Origin: Siphlonurus alternatus
Taxonomy: Eukaryota > Arthropoda > Insecta > Ephemeroptera > Siphlonuridae
DNA: 64,000 bases
Assembly (NCBI GenBank): GCA_949825025.1
Contig: OX463778.1
Coordinates: 41,968,646-42,032,645 of the forward strand
Direction: 5' to 3'
Below are positions 38,820-59,577 of this stretch, piece after piece. The position numbers and the translations under genes were made by a program. The notes under the pieces are model-generated. The model saw nothing but the letters and a program-made list of their open reading frames with translations, made no database searches and was not told the origin of the DNA. Positions within the stretch are counted from its first letter, which is position 1; every line of letters starts with the position of its first letter.

Positions 38820-38895
38820 GGCCGAGGTAATAATGCTGCTGGCTTAACCTGTGAGGGTATACAATATTCATAGCATCATGTTATTTTATGTTAAG
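38808..38895 (+). mobile_element. Very short RTE-like LINE 3' fragment
   Basis: ATTTGTGGACGGCCGAGG and AATAATGCTGCTGGCTTA match the 3' ends of the LINE copies at 29464 and 52556. Only the last ~90 bp remain. The CATCATGTTAT tail also matches. Confidence 0.8.
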
Positions 38896-40109
38896 TCTTA
38901 TTATTCTGGACTCTACTAACAAGTTTGTCTTGCATGGCTTCGCTTTGCTTTTCTGTTCTTGTACTTTATCTCCTCTCCATGAATATGATGCTTAATTTTC
39001 ACCCGACACGATTTTTACTATTTTCTTAAATATGTAATTGAAACACTCCCAGATTCAACACTGAATTACCTATATTGATAAGTGCTATTTTATGCTCCAT
39101 TGGGAATATTTTTCTCTTCCTTTCTTTAATGTTTTATTATACCGTAATTGTACTTGTATGGCTAAAAAAAAAGTGTGAATCTATATTGTGATAAAACATC
39201 ATAAACATGTTATTTTTTTAATCTAATAATCAGAAAAAAATTTAGTGCTTCTCCATATGAAACTGAAATCAAAGAATTTCTATCTCCCATATTAGGTTCT
39301 CCGGGGGGGGGGGGGGGGGGGGGGGGGGGGAAGGCAGACAGACTGGACAAATCATTTAACAAGGCAACATTCAACATGACAAAATTTCTATATTTGCTCA
39401 AAAAGAAAGTTTGTGGATTGATGGTATAAAAATTATGAATGTAATTCTATGACTTCGGAAAATGTTTAAAATCTACATACAGTACATTTTTTTTTTGAAG
39501 GAACAAATAATGCCTATGAAAAAATATAGAAACACATATTATTATGTCAATTCTTATATCTGGTCTTTTTTTTTTTTTTTTTTCAGGAAATTAGTTTCGT
39601 AATTAAATTATTTATTTTTTTTGTACCTCTGATCCACTAACTTTCTTTTTTAAGTAAATTAAGGGGTTAAGGGGATTAAGGCCAATCTTCCATGACTCGT
39701 TCAGTCTGACTTCTTTTTTCTGGAGAACCTATGGGAGATGGAATTAATTTTATTTTGGTGGTTCCATGTGGAGGAGCACTAAAACTATATATTTTTTAAA
39801 AATGCTTTTTTTTTTTCTTCTTTTGTTGGGGGAGGGGTGTGTGCTTTATTTTAACTTGCTTCTGTTTTTTTTTTTTTTAAGTTAATTTTTCCCGTGAAAT
39901 ATGTGTAACAAGAATTTTTATTTTTTTTATTTTTTGTCTTTGTGCTGCATGATAATATGAGAATGTTTGCAATTTTTGGCTAAGCTTAATGTAGTGTGGT
40001 CCCTTCATTTTTAAGGCCCAATATTTTTTGTCTAATTAAATTGCCACAATTAACATTTTTTTTGCAAATATAAATCTTTCAATTGAGAATGCCTACCTAT
40101 ATATCTATA
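38896..40109. other. Intergenic, homopolymer-rich
   Basis: Holds a G28 run at 39303-39330 and T-runs near 39567, 39804 and 39868. No supported gene; a 63-codon minus-strand frame with a Pro run at 39210-39401 is produced by the G-run. Confidence 0.5.
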
Positions 40110-40263
40110 ATGGGTTTGCGGGGTGTAATTTTTTTACTGGCTCAATCAAAAGAGGAGGTCGAAAAATATCCCTTAGATTTTTTTGCAATTATTTTAGCAC
40201 TGCATCATACCTAGAATGGATATTAAAAATGTCTCTTGACCTGGAGGCTCCATCCGCAATGCC

Positions 40264-40549
40264 TATAGGTGCTTTCACATGTTCGAAAATCGCTACGGAA
40301 ACACGCCGTAGCTACTCTGTAGCAAATGTGTTGATTTTGCTGCGGCACACCGTAGCTGTACCGTAGCACCTCGCGATCTTCTGCGGCACATTCTACGGAA
40401 CTCCGTAGCAAAATCAAATTCATTTTGATTTTGCTACGGATTCACATGATTTTCCGCCGCAGCTGCCGCAGACGAACAAGAATATGTCAAAGGCTTGCGT
40501 CATTGCTACGGAACTCCGTAGCGATTTTCGAATATGTGGAAGCACCTTA
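40264..40549. mobile_element. Foldback MITE, AAGGTGCTTTCACAT family, copy 1 (nested)
   Basis: Ends AGGTGCTTTCACATGTTCG and complement. The arms contain GAAAATCGCTACGGA and GCAGCTGCCGCAGACGAACA-type words, richer in CG than the surroundings. Length about 285 bp. Relative at 43133-43507. Confidence 0.88.
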
Positions 40550-40569
40550 AGACGTCACTACATCCTTTG

Positions 40570-41287
40570 CAGGGCTATTCTCCTATAATAGGGGGTATAC
40601 GCGCCCCTGTCTGACTTATGGCGCTAAATACTGAATTCTGATTGGCCTAAAAGTGGATATTGGAATTGCTCTGATTGGCTTAAAAATGGATTTTGGAATT
40701 GCTCTGGTTGGCCAAAATAAAGTTGTTGATTTTTTTCTAATTGGCTGAAATTTTAATTGTTGGAACTTTCAAGTGATTTCATTGGTTAAGGAATATCCAC
40801 TTTTAAACCAATCAGAGAGCTGCAATAAAAAAAAACACTTTTTGCCCATAATTTAATTTTAAAAAAGACTTTTTGTAATATGAAAATTATTTAAAAAATC
40901 ATAAATGGTAGAAAATATTGTTATAAATTGTTATATTTATTTATTTCAAAAATATTAATTATTTATACAGGGACTAAGCGCAAAATTTCAACAATAGGAA
41001 TTTGCAACTGAAAAATCAACAAACTCTGATCAGCCAATGAGAAGCGTCCAACTTTCAATGCTTCAAAATCAATGTTTTCACTGAGTGGATGTCTCCATCG
41101 TCTCAAAAATCGTTATTTTTGCCCTTGAAAACCCCTAGGTGCATTTGGTTAAGAATGTAAATCCTCTGGAGCTCCAGAAAAAGTATCGAAAAAATCGATT
41201 TTAACATTGAGTTACGTATCCCCGACGGTGAAAATATCCACTTTTTCCGATGCGCTTATACCCCATAACAATAGAAGAATAACCCTG
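40570..41287. mobile_element. Non-autonomous hAT-like element, CAGGGCTATTC ends (nested)
   Basis: The ends CAGGGCTATTCTCCT and AGAAGAATAACCCTG are inverted. The 8-bp ATCCTTTG is duplicated at 40562-40569 and 41288-41295. The 718-bp body has several (A)TTGG(C/T)-type words and no transposase frame. CAGGG ends with an 8-bp duplication indicate hAT. Confidence 0.9.
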
Positions 41288-41780
41288 ATCCTTTGGTTCA
41301 ACTATATAACACTTGTAAAAAATTATTGCATTGTTGCTTGTTTATTAAAAATAATCATTTGTTTCCATAGCAACATGTTTGTTTAGAAACATTATATAGT
41401 TGACCCAAAGAATGTAATGACGTCATAGGCGTTGCGGATGGAGCCTCCAGGTCAAGAGACACTTTTAATCTCCATTCTAGGTATGATGCAGTGCTTAAAA
41501 AAATCGCAAAAAAAATCTAAGTAATATTTTTCTACCTCCTCTTTTGATTAAGCCAGTAAAAAAATGACACCCCGTAAGCCCATTATGGTATATACAGTAA
41601 AAAATTTTACTACATAAAGTCAAGGGACCCAGGAAATTAGGTTTACCTTATATTGAGTATTTCAGCATTACATTGTATCAAGTTTTTCCTAATATGCTAA
41701 TTATTTTTGATGGGACCACAATCTTCTTTACTTAAAATTGAGTTTTACCTAACAACAAGTTGCGTAATAATGAGTTTTTA

Positions 41781-42033
41781 TATACTGTATTCTGCACGTT
41801 TATTGTCCCGTCTGCAATAATGAGCTATTTGCTACCACACAATCTCGTGTGCAATACTAAGCGATCTGCTATTTCAGTTGAGCACAATTAAGATCTGTAA
41901 ATAGGTATAAAATAAAGCTCATTGTTGCACTATTTCATTTTTTCACCTGAAATAGCAGACAGCTCATTATTGCACACAAGATCGTGGTAGCAGGTAGCTC
42001 ATTATTGCGGACAAAGGAGTGCAATACCGTATA
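41781..42033. mobile_element. Foldback element with AATAATGAGCT motifs, copy 2
   Basis: Inverted halves with TATACTGTAT and ACCGTATA ends; CAATAATGAGCTA blocks sit at both ends and again internally. Same family as 34989-35200 but more diverged. Confidence 0.78.
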
Positions 42034-42525
42034 TGATTTTAATTTTCCCTACTAATGTAATGTTTTCAGCTTCAAATAAAATCTCAGACTTCCAGGTTGA
42101 TGCTGACTGATATAATATATACTGCTCGTAACAAAAACATGTATGTAAATATTTGTTACTTTTTGTTTACACAAAATATACAGTATAATTATAAAATACA
42201 GTTAATTTCATTTATAATTTTTATCCCCAGTTTCCTACACTTTGTCGGTTGATATAATTATGACATATTTAATTATTTTACATTGCTTTCAGTAAAAATA
42301 TATCACATTATATATTCAAAAATTTCAAAAAAATTATTACTCATTATTTTGACACTGGCATTTTTAAATTTTACTGCTGGAACTTTTTGATCAGAAGATT
42401 GAAGTAAATTCTATTCTTATAGAAGGAAGAGATCTGGTTGTGCATAAAAAGCATGGTGCAAATTAGTTAATATGTTTGGCATCATTTCAATGCAGCAAAT
42501 AAAAATATATAGCTATATATGGATA

Positions 42526-42556
<31 letters not shown>
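42034..42556. other. AT-rich intergenic DNA ending in (ATT)n
   Basis: No gene seen. The last 25 bp are an ATT microsatellite that flanks the GC-rich insertion to the right. Confidence 0.4.
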
Positions 42557-43005
42557 GTGTTTTTAACTCCCAACCAAGTTGGGGTGGTTAAGCGCCAGCA
42601 CCGGGCCCAATTGGGCCAAAATGAAGGCGCCCGCTGGTCCTGTTGGGGATGTTACAATCCAGCGTCTCCTACTCAGCTGCGGGCAATGAGGGCTTCCCGG
42701 GTACACCCGCAAATAGCCCATCACACAGCCTTTCGGGCAGGTCCTCTCCTATAGGCGCGGTGGGACACATTTCCGCTAGCACTCTTGGGTGCTGGATGCC
42801 TTTAACCAGGGCACTTAGAGGTGGGGATGCATCTTGGGCTTCCCAAACCAATGCCCTGGCCGCCCTGTGGTTCAAAAACCACAGGCTACGGGCCAGAGGT
42901 CACACTCGCAAGGCAACCCCCAACCCGCATGTCCTTCCTGAGCGCGGGGGGACACGTATCGCGAGCCAGAGAAGAGCCTACGCTCATCCCGTAGCTGGAT
43001 GCCCT
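42557..43005. mobile_element. GC-rich insertion between ATT microsatellites, probably retroelement-derived
   Basis: About 450 bp of distinctly GC-richer sequence (AACTCCCAACCAAGTTGGGG to GTAGCTGGATGCCCTT) sits between (ATT)n runs. A + strand reading ending GGATGCCC then (TTA)n resembles a LINE or SINE 3' end with a trinucleotide tail. Overlapping frames (42557-42754, 42643-43086) show no known motif. The identity is inference. Confidence 0.45.
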
Positions 43006-43037
43006 TTATTATTATTATTATTATTCAGAAAAAAAAA

Positions 43038-43070
<33 letters not shown>

Positions 43071-43132
43071 AAAAAAGCAGATATAATTATTACACTTATT
43101 TACATAGAATATGATATATTTATGTGTGTGTA

Positions 43133-43507
43133 TTAAGGTGTTTTCACTTATTCAAAAATCGCTTCGGAGTTCATCCTTAGCAATGCCGTAAGCCTTTCAC
43201 ATATTCTTGTTCGTCTGCGGCAGCTGCGGCGGAATATCATGTGAATGCCGCGCAGCAAAATCAAACTCATCTTGATTTTGCTACGGAGTTCCGTACAGAA
43301 TGTGCCGCAGAAGATCGCGAGGTGCTACGTACGGTACAGCTACGGCGCGCCGCAGCAAAATCAACACATTTGCAGGGCTAATCCTCTATTGTACAATATA
43401 ATACAATAGAGGATAATCCTCTATTGTACAATAGAGGATTAGCCCTGCACGTTTGCTACGGAGGCTGTGTTTCCGTAGCGATTTTCGAATATGTGAAAGC
43501 ACCTTAA
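43133..43507. mobile_element. Foldback MITE, AAGGTGCTTTCACAT family, copy 2
   Basis: Ends TTAAGGTGTTTTCACTTATTC and AATATGTGAAAGCACCTTAA. The arms share the GATTTTGCTACGGA and TGCGGCAGCTGCGGC words of copy 1. A 75-bp hAT-like mini-element is inserted at 43373-43447. Confidence 0.88.
43373..43447. mobile_element. 75-bp TIR-only hAT-like mini-element
   Basis: Begins CAGGGCTAATCCTCTATTG and ends with the complement; the interior is further copies of the same CCTCTATTGTACAATA word. It is flanked by CACATTTG (43365-43372) and CACGTTTG (43448-43455), an 8-bp duplication with one mismatch. The termini match the 718-bp element at 40570. Confidence 0.82.
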
Positions 43508-44029
43508 CTGCTGTCGCTATAATATATATAAAGGTCCATATATCTTTTTGCACTTGAAAATGAAGCAAATTTAAGTGTGTTTTTTTTTTTTTAACTTTTC
43601 TCGGTTGTAAATCAAGTAAAAAATCTTGAATTATCTATATTGTATTTTTCAGTTTGGGTTTGGACCAAAGTTCCGTTAACCTAACGGAATTTTCCCTAAA
43701 AAAATCTTATCCTTGTTATAGTGAAAAAACGAATTCACGTTTGTTTGTTTGTTTTTTTTACATAGGTTTTAGATAGGCTGGTGGGAACACCGAAAAATCA
43801 GCTAACTTGTAGCCTCTATTAGATAAATTTTAGACGATGCAAAATTAAGATGACAAATTTTTTTTTTTTTTTACTAAATTATATAATATATAGTTAAAAT
43901 ATATCATTGGATGGCTATGCACAAGCACAAATACCACTTGAAAAATTTGCGCGCTTTCAACAATGTTGCCAAATCTGCGCTGTTGCCATAGCAACCACCA
44001 ACCATTTTAGTACATAAAACCAGTAAAAC

Positions 44030-44279
44030 TCTCTAAGCCAATAAAAATTCTCGTTTCATTGCTCATTACGGCGCTGTTTTAAAATGTCGACTTTGATTAG
44101 TCGAATATGAATATCCTTCTATATCATTGGCTAGCACTTATGAGTCGTCAACGGTCAAAATTCAAAGAAGGAAACCGTCAACTTGGATGTATGAAACGCC
44201 TGGCAGCAGGTTCTTCTCATCTGCAGTAACGAAATTTATAATAATTCTGCTACAAGTTTAGTTTGTGAGCTTTTATACA
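44030..44279 (+). promoter_or_regulatory. Putative PLK1 promoter: two CCAAT boxes and a CHR-like site
   Basis: CCAAT at 44038-44042, inverted CCAAT (ATTGG) at 44126-44130, and TTCAAA at 44161-44166 (TTTGAA on the other strand, the CHR core). In vertebrates G2/M genes including PLK1 use NF-Y at CCAAT boxes about 30 bp from a CHR bound by DREAM/MuvB. The ~31-bp gap here fits. The motifs are short, so chance occurrence is possible. Confidence 0.4.
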
Positions 44280-55531
<11,252 letters not shown>

Positions 55532-56298
55532 GTCCCATCGAGCGGCATGCAAACACTGACAAGATCCAGTAGTTCATTGTTACTGGATGTCTCACAAACT
55601 ACAAATTTCAATTGTAAATGACTTCTGTTTTAATCTTTTTTTAAATAATACAAAACTGTAAAGATAAACTGAGTCCAGCACATAATTAACTGATTGCATT
55701 ATGTCTAATGATAAAAGTGGGTACTCTGTAAATCTTTACTGTTATGTAGTATTATATTCTTGATTTTTATTTCTTTCAAAAGACAATGTAGTGTGTATTA
55801 ACAACACAATCTGTAATTTGTATTAACTTTCTATACTTATTGTAATCTGGTACATTTTTTTATATTAAGGTATTTAAAAAACTATTAACTTTATGCATTT
55901 ATTACGATGTCTATCACTGTATTTTTTTTTTTATTTATATTGTATTTGTTCTTGTAAATACTTGTGTTGAATGAATGTCCATTTATTTTAAGCTAATGTT
56001 TTCTTCTTTCATAAACTCAATTTTAAAAGTACGTTTGTTGAATTTTAAGTGCCCTAAAGTTTTTAATATATAAAGTAAAACTTTTAGAAAAATCAATTAT
56101 AAATTATTTTAAAAGTAATGTATATTCAAACTATTTGGAAACAAATGTATTGAACTATGGGGATACAGTAATAAATTAGTACCGGTAATAAAATAATCTC
56201 AGTACACTAAAAACTTAAAAATGCAACTTTTTTCTGTGCTATCCAAGTTTTTTAAGTCTCTGAAACTTATACATAATATAATGTAATCAAAAAGCATC
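55532..56298 (+). other. PLK1 3' UTR and downstream DNA
   Basis: AT-rich; AATAAA-like words near 56169 and 56188. The poly(A) site is not determinable here. No other gene on + strand. Confidence 0.5.
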
Positions 56299-56510
56299 TC
56301 ATTTGACTTTCCTTGTATTGAAGGGTGATTCTTTGTTTGTACATTGAAGTTTCACTAGACAGACATCTTCAGCACCATCCAGAATTTTCAGCATCACAAA
56401 TAATTTCTGATCACTTGGCTCATTCTGGTAATCAAATATTTTGAGTTTCCTGATTGGTCGAGAGCTTTTCTGTTCTGATTCCAAAGCAATTCTGGAAGGT
56501 GCTTAAGGGA
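56299..56510 (-). CDS. Possible terminal exon of a convergent gene
   Basis: A minus-strand frame ends ESPFNTRKVK and TGA at 56299. It reads RPIRKLKIFDYQNEPSDQKL and VMLKILDGAEDVCLVKLQCT, with protein-like codon use unlike the AT-driven frames nearby. It has no ATG start; an acceptor-like CCTTCCAG precedes it near 56500, so it could be a last exon. No partner exons are visible to the right, where the DNA is mostly transposons. It may instead be a decayed gene fragment. Family not recognised. Confidence 0.3.
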
Positions 56511-56892
56511 TGCTGCGAGCCAATGGAAAGGTGCAGATAAGGTGTAGTGTCAGAGCACTACGTCTCTATTTGGCTCCTACCTGGGCTCTATACAAATTGG
56601 CAATGTTGCAGCTTTCATATTGACTTGTGGTACTCCTAAAGTGTAAAAATGTCCATCTTGACTTGGTCTCCTGTAAATTATTACGTATACCAAATGAGAA
56701 AATACAAAACTCAGTGCCTTTAGCAATATAGAGTTAACATCTCATGCATATTAATTCAAACAATGCCAATGCAAGAGCTTCAAATTGTTATATGAATTGT
56801 AAATATTTCATTGTTTAATAAATTTAAAAACAATTAATAATAACTCAATTGTGCTTATTACTTTACACATGATTATTAGTATTAGCTCATGG
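56511..56892. other. Unassigned intergenic DNA
   Basis: No repeat edge or gene seen. It lies between the possible minus-strand exon and the LINE 3' end. Confidence 0.4.
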
Positions 56893-57146
56893 TATTATTA
56901 TTATTAGTCTTTTATTAAACACAAAAAGTGTACATATATAATAAAATTAATATAAACATACATAGATACATTTAAAAAATATATATTATAATATATAAGT
57001 AGATAAGACAACAGTACAACACAGACAAACAATTAAGCAATAAAGAAATACTGATGGGCAATGTTGAGCTTGTACATCATAATTACATCAATCAAACATT
57101 GTGGATACAATACATGATAAAGAAAATAGAGAGAATATCTTGGTGA
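56893..57146 (-). mobile_element. LINE 3' UTR fragment
   Basis: TTAGTCTTTTATTAAACAC and AAAGTGTACATATATAATA on + strand match the 3' UTRs at 1150 and 47148. (ATT)n precedes it on the left. It ends where the MITE at 57147 begins, which may have inserted into it. Confidence 0.8.
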
Positions 57147-57548
57147 TTAAGGGTAAGATAACACGAAACATTGATTGTTGTTGTCCCGTTTGATTAACAT
57201 AGATGTAAACCTTAGCAACCTCATAATAATTCTGAATTTTTTTTTAGAGACAGTTCTTAATTAGCACCAAAAAAATGTGGAAAAATTTTCAAAACGATTG
57301 GACAATCCAATTTTTTTAAATTAATTTCTTAGTTTAGGTCTCCATGGGAAAGCCCTATACTGAAAGTTTAAAAAAAATTAATCGTCCGATTGTTTTGAAT
57401 TTTTTTCCACCTTTTTTTTTTTTTTTTGGTGCCAAGAACTGTCTCTCAAAAAAAAAAAAAAATCAGAATTATTATGAGGTTGCTAAGGTTTACATGTTAA
57501 TCAAATGGGACTACCAACAATCGATTGTTCGTGTTATCTTACCCTTAA
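57147..57548. mobile_element. Foldback MITE, TTAAGGGTAAG family, copy E
   Basis: Ends TTAAGGGTAAGATAACACG and complement. The arms match copy C (TAAACCTTAGCAACCTCAT, GAGACAGTTCTT); the spacer includes CTCCATGGGAAAGCCC, here in the opposite orientation to copies B and C. Confidence 0.9.
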
Positions 57549-57666
57549 GTGTAAGGTAACAACACACCCAATGTTATATAAAAAATGAAATGAAGTGTTC
57601 TCCTCTACATCCCTATCAATATTATAGCTAAAATATCAGGTTTACAAATTCATGCTAAGTTATGAT
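57549..57666. mobile_element. Half of a TTAAGGGTAAG-family MITE, cut by a hAT element
   Basis: GTGTAAGGTAAC, GTTCTCCTCTACATCCCTAT and AAAATATCAGG match one arm of the subfamily at 354 and 60248. The sequence resumes after the hAT element at about 58988-59030. Confidence 0.7.
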
Positions 57667-58979
57667 TAGAGCGCGGAAAAAAGTCTTTTGGACTTTTTGT
57701 GTATATGGGGCCTATTTTAATGTCATTTAGGATGTCCACCGATCTCCGGAAATGGATTAAAATGAGCCTATAAAAAAAGCGACTTTTTAGACTATTTTGT
57801 GATTTTACGACTATTTCGGCAAAAGGTGACTTTTTGAGACTTTTTGACACATTCTAGTATATTTTTTAGTTATTTTCTTCTCGAAAATATAGTTAAAAAA
57901 ATAGAAGAAAATAAAAAGCTTTTGAACACAGTTATGCGTGTCAAAAATAATTTTTTGCGTGGAAAAAGCCAGAGCGTTGATCTTGGACGAGAATCTACCT
58001 CTGGACTTGGTTTGCGTGGCAAGCAACTTTGGTTTTCTGCCTGGAAAAATCAAGCAACTTGAGGACGCTAATTTATCCATGGAGCAAACCTTTACCATCC
58101 TGGACAGTGTGGAGAGCAAGTTGAGTGAAGTGAATGGACCTCGTGGTGCCTCCGTGCAAATGAAGTTCAAGACTTGTATGCAGAAAAATGTGGGACTTGC
58201 TTTCATGCGAAAGGTGTCGCAGGTTCTTGGAGGATCCTACACTGGTGACACGAGCACCGTCACAGACAAACTCGCTGTCAAAGAGGTGATGGCGTTGAAA
58301 TACGCTAAGCTAACCTCCTGCGACGTGGAACGCTCTTTCTCCATCTATAAGAACGTGCTCACCGAGAAGCGCACGAGCTTCACCGTCGAAAACTTGGAGA
58401 TGTACTTGATTTGCAACTACTTCCTGAACCGCCGCAACAGCAAAGAGTTCGGCCAGCCAGTGGCGAACGCAGAGGACAGTGTGAGTCTGAGGTGGAGGAG
58501 TATTAAAAGTACCAAGAAGAAAATTAAAATTGTTTTTTCTTTTAAAACTGTATGGCCCACTACAATAAAAAGCATCAACATTATCTAAAACAATGTCTTG
58601 TTCTTTTTATTACTCTCATAGAATTATTTAAATAATTTCATACTACTCTTAATAAAATTAGTGAATGAAATTAAAATATTTTAATATCTTGGCTTTCTAT
58701 AACAAAACACTCATTAAAAAAATTGACTTTAAAACGGTATTTAAAAGACATTTTGTACGATTAAGTACAAAGTCGTAATTTAACACGAATAAACAATTTT
58801 TTTGTTATCAGAAATAGCACTATTGAAATGCATTTTTGTTGCTCTTTTTTTTAAAAAAAAGGGACTTTTTTGGAGACTTTTTTCGAAAAAGGTGACTTTT
58901 TTAGAGACTTTTTTGCAAAAAAAGTAGACTTTATAGGCGACTATTTGTTAAAAAAAAAGAGACTTTTTTCCGCGCTCTA
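57667..58979 (+). mobile_element. hAT element, internally deleted, keeping transposase C-terminus
   Basis: Termini TAGAGCGCGGAAAAAAGTC and complement (GACTTTTTTCCGCGCTCTA). The 8-bp GTTATGAT is duplicated at 57659-57666 and 58980-58987. Both ends are rich in iterated GACTTTTT words, probable transposase-binding sites. Length 1313 bp, shorter than autonomous hATs. Confidence 0.93.
57938..58588 (+). pseudogene. hAT transposase C-terminal fragment (dimerisation region)
   Basis: The frame contains LTSCDVERSFSIYKNVLTEK and RTSFTVENLEMYLICNYF, the hallmark hAT C-terminal dimerisation segment seen in CGGBP1-related transposases. The N-terminal BED zinc finger and most of the RNase H-like catalytic core are missing. 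The reading frame is open and noticeably richer in GC than its flanks. Codons before about residue 8 are not conserved-looking, so the apparent start is not trustworthy. Confidence 0.88.
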
Positions 58980-59049
58980 GTTATGATCAATTTTTATAAA
59001 GATAACTAATTTAAAAATTGCCACAGATGCAATAGTTTGCGTCTTCATG

Positions 59050-59086
59050 CAGAGCGAACTTGAGTAGCCTACTCAAGTACGCTCTG
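59050..59086. mobile_element. 37-bp TIR-only element with 7-bp TSD
   Basis: CAGAGCGAACTTGAGTAG meets CTACTCAAGTACGCTCTG (one C between them). CTTCATG is present at 59043-59049 and 59087-59093. The termini match the 786-bp element at 5234-6019. Confidence 0.85.
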
Positions 59087-59109
59087 CTTCATGTCTTCAT
59101 TCATCTTAC

Positions 59110-59133
59110 GGGGGGGGGGGGGGGGGGGGGGGG
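59110..59133. repeat. G24 homopolymer
   Basis: Uninterrupted G run a few bases after the 37-bp element. Confidence 0.95.
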
Positions 59134-59577
59134 AATCTTTTCGACGTCGTTTTCTTTGTTTGTTTTTTTTTCTGAAGAATATTTTGCAGGGCACCATAGC
59201 TTATAGGCTCATGAATAAATTATATATTTGTATTTTCTTCATGGCTATATAGGCTACTCGAACAGTGTGTAAGCTCAGATTTTGTGAGGAACGCGGCACT
59301 GTCTAAGGTTTTATATAACTAGTAATTTAGCTATAGGCATTGAAAGGACAGTAAAATGAAAGATTAAAAGCCATAAAAAGTCACAAACATGGAGGAATTA
59401 TCCATGGTCACAAAATAGTCGAATTTTTCTAAAATGGTTGTGAAACAGGAAAATATCTCTTTTTTTTTATTTAATCCATATATGGTGATCCGATCGATTC
59501 AGTTACATATGAGATTTGTGCAATAAAAATATTAACGCGGTCTCAAAATTGAATTTAAAAAAAAAAACGGGAATTAT
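59134..59577. other. Intergenic AT-rich DNA
   Basis: No supported feature before the element that starts at 59578. Confidence 0.4.

Larger units (their letters stand above)
40110..41583. mobile_element. Foldback MITE, ATGGG(C/T)TT family, copy 2, carrying two nested elements
   Basis: Outer ends match the MITE at 28629. The arms (40110-40263 and 41288-41583) contain the same CATACCTAGAATGGA and GGAGGCTCCATCCGCAA words. It is expanded to 1474 bp by insertions at 40264-40549 and 40570-41287. Confidence 0.88.

Noticed and set aside
42643..43086. 147-codon ORF in the GC-rich insertion
   Set aside because: It ends in translated ATT repeats (Leu run) and has no known motif. More likely a retroelement fragment read by chance.
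44265..44279. Upstream in-frame GTG start for PLK1
   Set aside because: GTG is not a normal start in animals, and the ATG at 44280 gives a typical short PLK1 N-terminus.
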